A stretch of DNA of 64,000 nt from Pelecanus crispus. Lineage: Eukaryota > Chordata > Aves > Pelecaniformes > Pelecanidae. Location: NCBI RefSeq assembly GCF_030463565.1, contig NC_134662.1, positions 3,534,001 to 3,598,000 on the forward strand, written 5' to 3'. Shown here one piece after another: positions 22,101 through 32,948 of this stretch (within the stretch, counting starts at the first letter, position 1; every line of letters starts with the position of its first letter). Both the position numbers and the translations under genes were made by a program. The notes below the pieces were generated by a model. It made no database searches. It saw only the letters and a program-made list of their open reading frames with translations, and had not been told where the DNA came from.

Positions 22101-24302
22101 GATTCCTGAGTCCTTGGCCACTTCTGCATGGGTGGTGGGAGCTTTGCGTGGCTAATTGGGGGAGGGGGGCTGCTATTAAAAAAAAAATACCTCCATATGG
22201 CTCCTCCTTGAGATCTGGTTCCTCTGCATCCTCATTAATTAATGCAGCTGATGGGCTCCTCCCACTCCCCTGAGAAATTAATTGGGAGGGCTTGGGAGTT
22301 GCTGCCCGAGGCAGGAGGAAGATGAAGCACCTCTAGTGCCGTATCTGTCCATCTCCCCACGCAACTCCGCAGAGGCTAAACTCCGCAGCTGTTTGCATGG
22401 CTGGTTTTTTGGTCGGGACTAGCTGTGGGATGGAGGCTGTGTTTCTTGGTCTGGGTTAGCTGTGGGGTTGGGGAATAGGCTGTGGTTTTTTTCCTACCCA
22501 CCTGTTCTCGGGGAAGACAAAGTGGCTTGCTGATCAGATCAGAGCTGCCTAATACCTAAGCCACGACTAAACCTTTTGCATCTTCGTGCAACCCCTTCCC
22601 CCTCCCCAACTCTGTCCTGCTGCCAAGATGGAAAGAAAAATCCAATTGCTGGAGTGCAGTGGACAGGCCTGGTGTTTGGAGACCTTGTGCTCTCAGAGGA
22701 GCAAGTACAGTTGTCCTTTATTTTTTTTAAAGTATGTGATACAGCTGGTTTTCCTGCCTGTGTTTGGAGCAGCTGTGCTGGGCTCTTCCACCGCAGTATC
22801 TTCCAGCTGCTGCAGTTGGGACCCGGGATGTGTCCCAAGGAGCGGAGAGCTTCCCAAGAGCTTCTGATTTCAGGGCTTGGCTTGTTTGTTCAGGGGTCTC
22901 TTTTTGTGTTGGATCTGGGTAGGAGAGGGGAGGCGGGGTGAGAGGCATGGCCCACCTTGGGCCCTTCTGGCCAAGGATCGCTGGGCCCGTGCAGAGCGGG
23001 ACAAGGATGGGATTAAGAGGGGACGTGCTTAACCCTGTGGTGAGGAACTGGAATGAGATGAGCGTGCCTCCTTCCCTGCTCCTCGCTACCGTGGGCCTCA
23101 ATGGCATCAGGTCCTTGTCACAAATGAAGTGCATGCAGGTGTCTGCAGCTGCGGGGTTAGCCAGCCCGCCTCCGTGCCCTGACATCGCGGTGCTAGCAGC
23201 TGCGATAATGGACGTGTGTGTGCGCGTGTCGGACCCAGCAGGGCTGGGTCCCTGTTCTCCTTCCCTGTGATGCTAGAAATGACCCTGAATTCCTCCGTTC
23301 TCTCCACGCCAGCATCAGCAGCAAGTCCTGGGAGCCATTGAACGAGCCAAGCAGGTTACGGCGCCAGAACTGAACTCCATCATCCGTGTACGTGATGCAT
23401 GTTTCGTTTGGGTTCAGAGGGATGGGAATCTGTGCCTTTGGCCTTTGAGACAGAGCTGGGCAGGGGAGTCGTGAGCCGGGGATGTGCCCTGCGTGCTGGG
23501 AGCAGGCTGTTTCGCGTGCAGGGCTGCAGCCGTGCTGGGGTGAGGCTGCGAGTGCTGGGCTGGCCCTGCTGCCGTGGGGCTGGTTTTGTCCAGACTTGTT
23601 ATGACATGGGCACGGGTCTGCAGGGGAGCGCGGGTTCCTGCTCTGTCCCAGCAGGGTGCAAGGAGAGGAGCTTTGGTTTTGAGCAGGAACCACAGCGGCT
23701 CCTTGACACGAAAACACCATCTGTTGTTGGTCAAGGTCGGGAGGGCTTTAACCGCATCCTTGGAGCGTGCCAGAGTCTGAGGCCAGATGTCCTGTGGGCT
23801 AGGGGCTGTGTGTCGTGCTGGGGACACGCTATTGAGTCTTCTCTCGAGGCTGTCGCAGTCCAGGGACTCTAGAATATCTTTTTTTTTTTTTTTCTTTCTT
23901 TCTCTCTTTCTTGTTCCCCCCCGAGGCCACGGTGCTTTCCAGGACCCTGAGGTCCCTGGTTTAAGCTCGGCTGTTGGCACAGTCCGTCTGGGCAGCCCAG
24001 GCCCTCAGGCTGGGGTCCAAGTGCACTCAAAATGACAATATCCCTCTCTTGTCTTCCTGTCTGTCCATCGTTCTCTACAGCAGCAGCTTCAAGCTCACCA
24101 GCTGTCGCAGCTCCAAGCCCTCGCTCTGCCTCTGACTCCGCTCCCCGTGGGTCTCCAGCCCCCGTCCCTCCCCGCTGTCAGCGCTGGCACCGGGCTCCTC
24201 TCGCTCTCGGCCTTGGGCTCCCAGGCTCACCTCTCCAAGGAGGACAAGAACGGCCATGACGGGGATGCCCACCAAGATGACGACGGGGAGAAATCGGATT
24301 AG
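15638..24302 (+). CDS. TLE5: TLE5 (AES/Grg5), short Groucho-family modulator
   Basis: Seven coding exons: 15638-15664, 16104-16201, 17646-17709, 20098-20142, 21739-21801, 23313-23387, 24081-24302. All have GT-AG borders, and the joined frame is 197 aa, the same length as human AES. It begins MMFPQSRHSGSSHLPQQLKF, contains YYEMSYGLNIEMHKQ and AEIVKRLNGICAQ, and ends with the acidic tail DDDGEKSD. Residues 1 to about 125 form the Q (coiled-coil tetramerisation) domain; the remainder is a Leu/Pro-rich GP-like segment. The protein has no CcN, SP or WD40 region, so it can join TLE tetramers without contacting DNA-bound partners. Family knowledge: a nuclear modulator, often dominant-negative, of Groucho repression, TCF/LEF and NF-kB output. 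Two in-frame ATGs open the frame; the first is used here, as in mammals. Confidence 0.97.
20747..20769. promoter_or_regulatory. paired TAATTA homeodomain sites in TLE5 intron 4
   Basis: Two TAATTA cores, at 20,747-20,752 and 20,764-20,769, are spaced 17 bases apart in an AT-rich patch (20,640-20,790) of an otherwise GC-rich intron. This is the classical core for many homeodomain proteins. An enhancer role is a guess that conservation would test. Confidence 0.3.
22234..22283. promoter_or_regulatory. palindromic ATTAATTAAT / AATTAATT pair in TLE5 intron 5
   Basis: The perfect palindrome ATTAATTAAT (22,234-22,243) is followed by CAGCTG (E-box) at 22,245-22,250 and a second palindrome AATTAATT (22,276-22,283). 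Homeodomain half-sites flanking an E-box are common in developmental enhancers. Function is inferred. Confidence 0.3.
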
Positions 24303-25355
24303 AGTGAACGGGGGGCCGGGGGGAGGGGGCTGTCGGGGGGGTGGGGGGGGCGGGTTAACGCAAGATGCAGTATCTCTCTCCAGTTGCTGCGCAGCAGAAT
24401 CGCGGGGGCTTGTGTTTGGTGGCAGCTTGCCAGGCCTGTTCCCACCGGGCAGCAGCGCCTGGGGGATGCCCCCACCGCCATCCCGGCGGACGGGCTGCTC
24501 CGCAGCAATGCAAGCGCCGTAGCAGTAACCGTGTGGCCGATCGTGCTCTCCCTGTGCCCAGCCTGGCGTCCCCGTCCCCGCTCCGTCACGGAGCCGAGCC
24601 AGAGCCTGGCTTGGGCTGCTCTGGGGCTCCTTGCCCCCCGGCTGTCCCGGCTCCTCGGTGCCGCGTGGCTCCCCCCTGCCCACCGCTCCCCCCTTGGTAT
24701 TTAAAGATGCCCCTTGATCCTAACGTTTCTGCACAACTCCTTGCTGGGATCCCTGCCCCGAAACCATCTCCTCTCTCCCCGAGCGCTCTCGATCTCGTCG
24801 CATCGCCCTGGCTCTGTCCCCGTCCTCCCCGCGCCTCTCCTGCACTAATACCAGGCCGGCACCTTGCTGTTCTGCATGTATCTGTTCTGAACCAGTCCCG
24901 TGGCACTACGACGCGCTCCAGCCACCGGGGTTTCTCCTCGGCTGCTCCTTGGCCTTGGGCTGGATGAGGAGCCTCCGCCACCCGCTCCCCTTCGGCATAG
25001 CACCCGGCTTCGGGGGGCTCGGGCGGCTGGGCAGAGGGGCAGGCAGACTGAGAGCCTTTCCTGGTCCTCCCCCTCCCCGCGCCCCTGCCCCCACGTAGAG
25101 GATACAGCAGCTTTCTCTGTTCTTATCTCCGTGCGCTAGCGTGTCTTCTAAAAAACAAAAAAAAACAAAAAAAACCAAAAATGGAACAAAAAAAGAATAA
25201 AATTAAATAATAATCTGGTGTTTGTATATAGTCCTTTAGGAAGATCTTGTTTTGCTTTTTGTGTTTAATCACTTGACCTATAATAAGAGGAACTGAAAAT
25301 GCTGTATCAAGGACGTACAAGCTGTGCCTTTCAAATAAAGAAATAAGAAGGTTGG
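24303..25355 (+). other. TLE5: TLE5 3' UTR
   Basis: Sequence from the TLE5 stop to the likely cleavage site. The first part is G-rich; the last part is strikingly A-rich (25,150-25,220, runs of A broken by single C or G). No further coding exon is seen. Alternative earlier polyadenylation is possible at the AATAAA at 25,196-25,201. Confidence 0.75.
25334..25339 (+). terminator. TLE5: TLE5 polyadenylation signal AATAAA
   Basis: AATAAA followed within 40 bases by a GGTTGGTT-type G/U-rich element. It is the last good signal before composition returns to GC-rich intergenic DNA. A second hexamer lies at 25,196-25,201 and could give a shorter message. Confidence 0.75.
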
Positions 25356-28300
25356 TTAAAACTGTGACTTGCCGCCTGCTTTCTTGCTGCCTTTGGGATG
25401 ACTTTAAAATACTTCCCCCTCTCTCTCCCGCCCTGCCAGGGAGGGGAATTGATGGGGGAGAACAGGTAGCTTTGCTGGCTAACCTGGGACTGTGCCTCAG
25501 TTTCCCCATGTGCTGCCGCAGCTCCCAGCAGGCTGCGGCGGGTGGCTGGAATTGCTGCCTTCCCTCCTCCCGGTGAGCGCGTCCCAGGCCATCCCTGCCT
25601 TACCCGGTGCCATGCGCTGCCTGTCCTGGGGCCCCCCTCTCTGGAGGGTTCTGGTTCTAGCTTCTCCTCCTCCTGCCTCCACAGCTGCTGGCAGAACGAG
25701 GACCATCTTTGCCGCCTGCATACCCACGCCGGAGCGTTGGCCGGAGCCCGGGCAAGGAGGGCATCCCCGAGCAAAGCGAAAACAAACCAGAGAGCGAGGT
25801 GAAAGGAGGTGGTGGGGAAAGGGACCGGACAATTCTGGCTGAAAAGCGAGGGCTGGAGCGAAGTGCCACCGAGGGCGATGGGCTCTCCGCTGGAGCAGGA
25901 GCAGCGTGGTTTGGTAGCGCATGGGAATGGTCCCTGTGGGCTGCCGCGGGTCTGTTCTGCGTGTGCATAATTAATTTTTCCTGTGGGTGCAGAGAATAAG
26001 CTGCTTCTGTGGCACTTGGCCCCTCTGGAAAATCTGGCCTGTGTTGCCCTGGGGCTGAGATTGCTGTAATGGAATTGGCTCTCAATAATTAGAGCTGTCC
26101 TCTGGCTTCAGAGCCTGCTCTGCCCTGATAACATCTTCCCTTCCATATCTCCCAGGCCAGCTGGAGTGGGAAAATTTCCTTCCCCTGGGAAGCAAGCTGT
26201 GTTGGGGGGGGGTGTCTTGGTGTCCCCGGCTGTGCACGGAGGTCAGAGGACTGTGCCACACAGATGGGGACCTCGGTGAAAGCCAGAAGGGGAGCAGCGG
26301 CCGCTGTGCCTCTGTCCTGCTGGTGCTGGGTAAAGACCAGCCCAAATGCCCGAGGGTGGGATTTATGGGATTTGCGGAACCGGCTCAGGCCTGGGGCTGG
26401 GTCTGGCTCCAGAGCGGTGCTGCTTTGGGCTGGGGCTGTGTCTGCTGCAGCAGGTCCAGGGTGGGAGAGGTTTGAGGAACGGCGCATGGCGCTGCGTGAG
26501 CGCCGGCTGGGGCTGCAGCTCCGCTCAGCCCCTTCCCCGGCGCTGCTGCTGCTGGGCTCCTTCTGATGGGGACCAGCCCGCTGCAAAGAGGCGACGGAGC
26601 GACTGGCGTGCGGCTCCGTCCCGTGTCCCACTGTCCCGGGGCCGGCCGGCCAGGCCTGGCACAGCTGTGCCGCGGCCTCAGATGGGTCACAGAGCCTGCG
26701 AGCAGCGCGAGGGCTCGACCATGCTCCCGTTATCTGCTGGCGACGCCTCGCCCGCAGGAGCCGGGGGACGGCTGGCTCCCGGCACCCGCTTGCAAGGGAC
26801 CGGGTGGGTCTGCGGAGGAGCACGGCTCCGGTGGTGGCTGGGACTCTGCAGGGCTGCCTGGGGGTCTCAGCCCTGTCCCCCGCCAAACCGGGTGCCCTGG
26901 GCAGGGCCCGATGCTCCTGACGCAGCCGTCGCCACTGGCTGCTCGTCCGCCGCAGGGGCAGATCCAGAGCCCATGGCAAAAGCGGAGCTGCTGCTGCGTG
27001 GCGGGGGCTGGCCTGACCTCAGCACCCTTGGGGGGCCGGAGCGCCGGGCAGGCAGCTCCAGCGCCTGCGCCCCCCGCGCTGCACGGGGGCTGCTGGTCTG
27101 GAGCCGGCCGAAAGCCGACCGAGAGCTGCAGTCTGACCCCGTGGTCTTGCAGCTGCTCCGAGGCTCTGGCTGATGCTGAGCGAGCAGGTTTCGGATGTGA
27201 AAGGCCAACACAGCTTCGGGCCAGGGGCTGCTGCGATGCGACAGTTGCTAAAACCATCTCCGCTCTGTAAGTGCTGCTGAAAAGCCCACTGGGAGCACGC
27301 AGGCTGTGGGGAGGGCTGGAGCTTTTCAAGCGCTTTCACCTCGAGGTCACTGGTTCAAATTCAGCCTGGGGGTAGGGAGCACCGTAAGTGGATGTTGTTC
27401 CTGATGGATGTGCAAGGGAGGAGGATTTAGGAGAAATTGGTCTGGGGTGTTTTCAGGCTGGCGATTTCAGAGGAACAGACGTCCCTGTTGTTAGAGCTAA
27501 TTAGCGGCCCCGGTTCGGTGGGCAAGGGGTCGAACAAACCGCGAGGCTGCCGGCTGAGCATCCTCGGCTGCCGGCAGCCTGGGTCCGGGGAGCCGCTCCT
27601 GACTGGGCTGATATCGCCTTGCTCCCTGCGGGAGACTAACCCACGGTAAAGTATAAAGACGGAGCTTTTGGGCTCTCCAAATCCCCTGCACCTCCCAGCA
27701 GATGCTGAGCTGAACCTCGTGCTCCGCTCCTGCTTCCCCCGGTGACCCATTCCTGAAGCGTGCTGGCTTCACGCCCAAAGCGTTTCTCTGGGTGGGGGGA
27801 GGCACCCTGATATCCTGTCCCACGGGCAAGCAGCGCTGCAGCTCCCCACGCTTCCAGCCTGGCCCTGTTTGCAACCCCTGGATTTGCTTCTGGATCTCCG
27901 AAGGCAGTCCTTTCAGAGGGCACCTTACCAGATTTGGCCTCAAATCTAACTGCATACCAAAATCTGCAAATCTAACCCATCCCAGCAGCAAAAGAAGGGT
28001 TAAAAACACCTCCCTCATGACTCTCCCAGTAGCTGCAGACTTGAGGAAACAGCTTCTCTCCTTCCAAACAGGCTGCTCTGCCTCGTAACCTCTCGTGACT
28101 GGGGCCGTGAGCCCCTCTCCTGGGCTCCCCGCTCTCGAGAAGCGGGCGATGCGGGGTCTCCAAAGCTCTGCTGCTCAGGGATGGTTTAAGACCGGCTCCC
28201 GGCAGAGAAACCCCTTCTCTTTGCGCGCAAGAGGTCGCGATGCAGGAGTGGAAGAGCGACCCAGGCAGGCGGGCTGAGCACCGGCTCTCCTGGCACCGGG

Positions 28301-31300
28301 ATCCTTGGAAAAGCTCGGCAAAGCCCTGGCTCATTGAGGGGGGACGGAGAGCAACCTAGCGACGGCCACCGTGCACAGGCTTCAGCTGGGGCGGACGGAG
28401 TCCAGAGGGCGGGGGCAGGACCCATCCGTCAGCACCCTGTGCCCTGACCACAGAGCAGCACAGCATTTAGCCGAGGTTTGACATCAATTCCCACTTGCAG
28501 CTGCCCCGGGCTTGGCAAAACTCTGCTGTCTCACATCTCTTCCCCTTCCACCTGCCTGTCACTGGAGGGGTCATAAACCGGCATCTTTCCTCCTCCATGA
28601 GGCGAGCGGGTGCCAGTTTTGCAGTGGGCGAAGGAGGTTTCCACACCTGTTTGACTCTCGATCCATCCCCTTCAGCTTTTTTCCCCATAGGACACATCCC
28701 TGTCGCCTCTGTGGGCAGCAGCAGGAATCGCCTCCACCACATCCCCCTCCCGCTCCCACCCTCCTCATTTTTCAGCGCAGCTTTGCTTGAAACAATGGCA
28801 CAGCCTGCAAGCCAGGAATGCTTTGCAGCGCGGTGGAGCAGGGCCTCCTTCCCAATTCATCACTAATGCAGGAACGCCAAGCCCTTCCTGGCTGCAGTGA
28901 GCACGAGATAAAAGCTAAAAGAGGCATCAATAATTAAAAACCACTCAAAGCCGGTAAGTGCAAACAGGAGCCAACATCCAGATCGAAGGCAGCGCCAGAG
29001 ATGAGAATCTGGCAGCTGCTGGGTTGCTCTAAGGGCTCCCACTCCCTCTCGCAGGCGTCTCCCACCCCCAGCCCACAGCCCGGCGCTGACGGGGGGTCCC
29101 TGGCGCAGTGGGAGCCGTGCAGGGGCTGCGGGTGGGAGCGCGTCGGCTCTGCAACGTGTCCTGCACGGCAGGAGAGAACCCCCCCAGCTCCTGCGTGGGA
29201 TTTGCCTTGCAGGTGCTCCGGGGACACGTGGCTTTAAAGAGCAGGTGACAGCGCTGGGGTCCCGGGGACGGGGACCTGTGGTTTGCTCCCAGGAGCGCGA
29301 CTGGAGAATTGATTTCTAGTACAGATTTGGCTCAGCTCTTGCGGATTTGCTGCCAGTCCCTTCCCTCAGTTTCCCTTCTCATCTCATGCTCATTCCAGGA
29401 CAGACTCCAGCCAGGATAAGGCTCCTGTTTGTGCCAGCTGCTGGTATAAACGCCCAGGGAAATTCACGGTGTGTGAGGGTGCCAGGAACGCGGCTCCGCT
29501 GAGTTCAAGGCTCCTCATTCAAGTATGCAAGTGAGAAGCTGAAAAGGGGATGGTTTGGCAACTTCACGGTCATCTTTGCTGCCTGCTTCCACAGGCCAGG
29601 CAAATTGTTTCGTTGAGTCCTGGTAGGGAAAATCTGAATCTTCTAAATGTGGTGACCCTGGTTCTGCCCCACCCCATAACGGCCCTACTGACCCAAAAAT
29701 CCCACGTGCAAACCCACCACCACCTGACTGCCAAAAAGCCCACCCAGGGCTGAGCTTGCCCATGTGCTTAAACCCGATGGGCCCCGAACCTGCCTGGCCC
29801 TGGAGAGGGGGGTGCAGGGAAGCGGTCTGCAAAGAACGGGGCATCCCCAGCCGCTGCGAGGAGCCTGAGGCAGCACGGGGTCCCAGCCGTGCCCCCAGCT
29901 CCTTCCCCATCCCCGGCGGTCTCCTGCCAGGCCGGCAAATACACCTGCAAAACTGGACACGCAGCGGCTTTGCACTCCGAGAGCAAACTTTGCACTCCGA
30001 GAGCGACTGTCTCCCCTTGGACGGGAGATGCTTGTACGTGGCCCTTCACCACCGACCTGCCCGGTGCCTGCATTTGGAAGGGACGGAGCAAAGCAGAGCT
30101 GAGCAGGGCAGGCAGGAGGGGCACCTGGGATGGTCTCAGACCAGGGGCTGGAGGAGAGACTGCGCGTGCTGCCTTCGGCTGCCCCAAGAGCGGCGAGCCC
30201 TCGTCGCCCATAGGCATCTCTGAGAAACGTGACGGTCTCTGCCCTTGACCGTCTGCTCTGGAGATGTGCTGGGTGCGGGAGGCTGCGCAGAGGAGGCATG
30301 CGGGGCGAGAAATGACTCGACCCACGGCACAGAGTCGGGACGGAGCTGGGGCTGCCCTTCCCGGCGAGGGCAGGAGGCTGCGCGTTCCCGTGCCCCAGGC
30401 TGGCATTTGGGGAGGGAGCTGAAAGGTAAAATCATCAGGGTAATTCCAGAAGCAGCAACCTGTTTTGCTTGGATCTGGGTTCAAACGGCAAAACAGAGCT
30501 CCCGAGTGTCCCGAAGCCCGGGCTTGTTTGGTTTCTCTGCTGGTTATAAACAGAACTGCTGTTTACAGCACTCGCCTCTCGATCCTGGCGTGGATTTCAA
30601 ACGCCCTCGTCCTTTGGGGCTCTTCCAAGCGCTGCCGCTACCAGGCACAAGTGCGTGGCTGCGGCGGGAAGCGGCTGGGCCCCTGGCTGAGCATCCTGCG
30701 GCCGCAGCCGGGGCTCAGCCCGGCTTTGCTGGCCCGTCTCGGCCGCGTCCCCTACCCTGCCCCTCACATCCCTGCGCCTGGAGAGGAGCGGGATCAGCTC
30801 CCCTTGCTGCTGCATCCAGAGGCCTGTGGCGCAAACGGTTAACTGCTGTTGTTTTCTCCCCAGTCCAAGCACAAGCTGAAGCAAATTAATCTCTGGGTTA
30901 CAGGCTGTCCTGCTCCAGGGCCCACGTCAATCATTAATGGAGGGTGATGAAGACGCATGTGACATCCATCATTCCGGAGCTGCCTGTTCCAGGTTTACCT
31001 GTGTCACTCTCCAAGACAGGAGAGCAGGGAAACAGCCTAAGGAAAACCGGCAATTTTTGGTAAGGAGTTCTGAAAAATGCTGTAAAACATCTCAGTCTCT
31101 CCTTCCTTTGAAACACGATCTGAAATGTTTCCAGCTTTTGAAAAAACACTTTCCTAAAAAAAACACCAAATCCCCCAATGAGGCAAACAAACCGAAAATA
31201 AATTCTCTAAAGCTTTACATTTGGATTAAAATATGTATATTCGTATGTGCAGATATATGATATACACACACGCGCATATACAAAAGGAAGGTTTTTCAAG

Positions 31301-31515
31301 GGCTTTGGGGCCAAGGTGGTGGGCTAGTGGCCATCCCTGCGTTGCTGGATTTGCCCGGCAAACACCGGTGGCCAGGGAAGGCCAAGGGGAAGGGGCGGAG
31401 GCTGGACCGGGGCTGGGGGGTCGCTCAGGGACCATTGGGGGCTGGAGGGGCCCGAGCCCACCATCCTGCCCACTGCCACGGGAAGGGCCCCAGGCCCCGC
31501 AGGGCACGGAGGGGA
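25356..31515. other. intergenic TLE5-TLE2; no gene recognised
   Basis: About 6 kb with many GC-driven open frames but none with a recognisable domain, and no exon-like block matching the TLE family. A GGTTCAAATTC word at 27,353-27,363 resembles a tRNA B box but no cloverleaf could be built. The stretch 30,830-31,270 is AT-rich and ends in a (TA/CA) dinucleotide patch. Confidence 0.5.
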
Positions 31516-31862
31516 GCAGGCAGCAGCTGCAGGCAGCGGCCGCAGGCAGCGGTCGCAGGCAGCGCTTGCAGGCAGAGGCCGCAGGCAGCAGTTGCAGGCA
31601 GAGGCCACAGGCAGCAGTTGCAGGCAGCGGTTGCAGGCAGCAGCTGCAGGCAGAGGCCGCAGGCAGCAGTTGCAGGCAGAGGCCACAGGCAGCAGTTGCA
31701 GGCAGCGGTTGCAGGCAGCAGCTGCAGGCAGAGGCCGCAGGCAGCAGTTGCAGGCAGAGGCCACAGGCAGCAGTTGCAGGCAGCGGTTGCAGGCAGCAGC
31801 TGCAGGCAGCGGTTGCAGGCAGCGGTTGCAGGCAGCAGCTGCAGGCAGCAGCTGCAGGCAGC
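31516..31862 (+). repeat. 13-bp minisatellite with 78-bp higher-order repeat
   Basis: About 27 units close to GCAGGCAGCAGTT, varying at the last five or six bases (CAGTT, CGGTT, CAGCT, GAGGCC). The marker GAGGCCGC recurs at 31,575, 31,653 and 31,731, exactly 78 bases apart, so six 13-base units have been amplified together. The array lies about 600 bases before the TLE2 CpG island and reads open in all three plus frames, which is why long Q/A/G-rich frames appear there. Confidence 0.95.
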
Positions 31863-32797
31863 CCAGGGGTGGCACAGGGCTGGGACAGGAGGGGAGAGCC
31901 TCTGGTGCCCACCGCCTTGCCCCCGCCCTGGCTGCTGCCAGCATGCAGCAAGTAAATAAGGCGATTAATAAAAGATGAGGATGAAATGTGAGGCATTAAA
32001 TATTTAACCTTGTGCCTGCCTGCGCAGTGCCCAGGTACAGCTGGTTCCTGCAATATTTAAGGGTTGTTCCTCACTCTCCCTTTGCCACCCCAAATGCGGC
32101 GGCTTTACGGCAGGCTGGAGGGTGCCGGGGGACGAGGAGGGGTGGCGGGGGCCGGGCAGGGCCCCTCGGTGGGGCGGGAGGGGCTGCGGGGCACGGGGCC
32201 GGGCCGCGGACCGGCGGGGCTGGGGCAGGCCCAGCTTTTCTTTGCGCCCGCCCCTCGGCGGGGGCTGCCGCACGGGGCGGGACGGGCCCCGGCTCGGCCG
32301 AGCCCCGGTGAACGGCACGGCGACGCCCGAGAACCGTGCGGCGGGCTCGCAGCGGCGGCGGGTGCGGAGCTGCTGCGGCCCGGCCCCCGCTGCCGCTCTC
32401 CGGGAGCCGCCGGGAGCCCCGGCCCTGAGGCCGGGCGGGGGTTTCCTTCCTCCCCGCGGCGCCGGGGCTGCCCCCGCTCCCCCCCGGGCCCGCAGGGGAG
32501 GCCGAGCCCGGCGGCTGCGGCGGCTCCGGGCCCGTACGGGGCGCGACCCCCCCCCGCCCCGCGCCAGCCGCGGCCGCCCCACGTTACTTTGAGTGGCAGC
32601 CGGCGGCCGCCGCAAGGCCTTGTGGGCCGCGTAGTCCGCCCGCCCAGGCCGCCAGCGCCGGAAGCCCCGGCCGCCCGGCGGCTCTGGGCCGCGCCCGCCC
32701 GAGGGGAACCGGGCGCCGCTCCCTGGGCCCGCGGCGGGCAGCGGGTGGGGCGGGCCGGGCCCGGGCGGCCCGGGCGGGGCGCGGCGCAGCGAACGGC

Positions 32798-32820
32798 GAA
32801 CTACAACTCCCAGCGTGCCC
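32798..32820 (+). promoter_or_regulatory. ZNF143/THAP11 (SBS-type) site
   Basis: ACTACAACTCCCAGCGTGC at 32,800-32,818 is very close to the known ZNF143/THAP11 promoter element ACTACAATTCCCAGAATGC. A weaker look-alike in the opposite orientation (ACTACGCGGCCCACAAGGC on the minus strand) lies at 32,617-32,635. Such sites are typical of TATA-less, often bidirectional, CpG-island promoters. Confidence 0.75.
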
Positions 32821-32863
32821 CGCGCCGCCACCGCTGGCGGCTCCTGCGGCCCGCTGGCTTCTC

Positions 32864-32868
32864 ATTGG
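32864..32868 (-). promoter_or_regulatory. inverted CCAAT box (ATTGG)
   Basis: ATTGG in the context CTCATTGGCT, a good NF-Y site read from the minus strand. It is the first of three CCAAT boxes within 85 bases, the others lying in the palindrome at 32,918-32,948. Confidence 0.6.
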
Positions 32869-32917
32869 CTTTCCCGGGGTGTGGCGTCACGAACCCATGT
32901 GGGAACGGGGCAGGGCG

Positions 32918-32948
32918 ATTGGCTGGCGCTCCCGCAGCGCCAGCCAAT
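32918..32948. promoter_or_regulatory. perfect palindrome of two opposed CCAAT boxes
   Basis: Left arm ATTGGCTGGCGCT (32,918-32,930), spacer CCCGC (32,931-32,935), right arm AGCGCCAGCCAAT (32,936-32,948). The arms are exact reverse complements over 13 bases, and each ends in a CCAAT/NF-Y core. This suggests symmetric NF-Y binding in the promoter and can fold into a stem-loop. Confidence 0.75.

Noticed and set aside
25491-25525. Further MIR-like words (CTGTGCCTCAGTTTCCCC)
   Set aside because: A single short match without the CTTGGGCAAG or TGTAAAATGGG partners is too weak to call.
27353-27363. GGTTCAAATTC resembling a tRNA B box
   Set aside because: No acceptor stem, A box or anticodon arm could be laid out around it. 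It could be a decayed tRNA-derived SINE, but there is no further support.
31226-32053. Long cysteine/leucine/alanine frame at the 13-bp minisatellite
   Set aside because: A direct translation of the tandem repeat; several frames on both strands are equally open.
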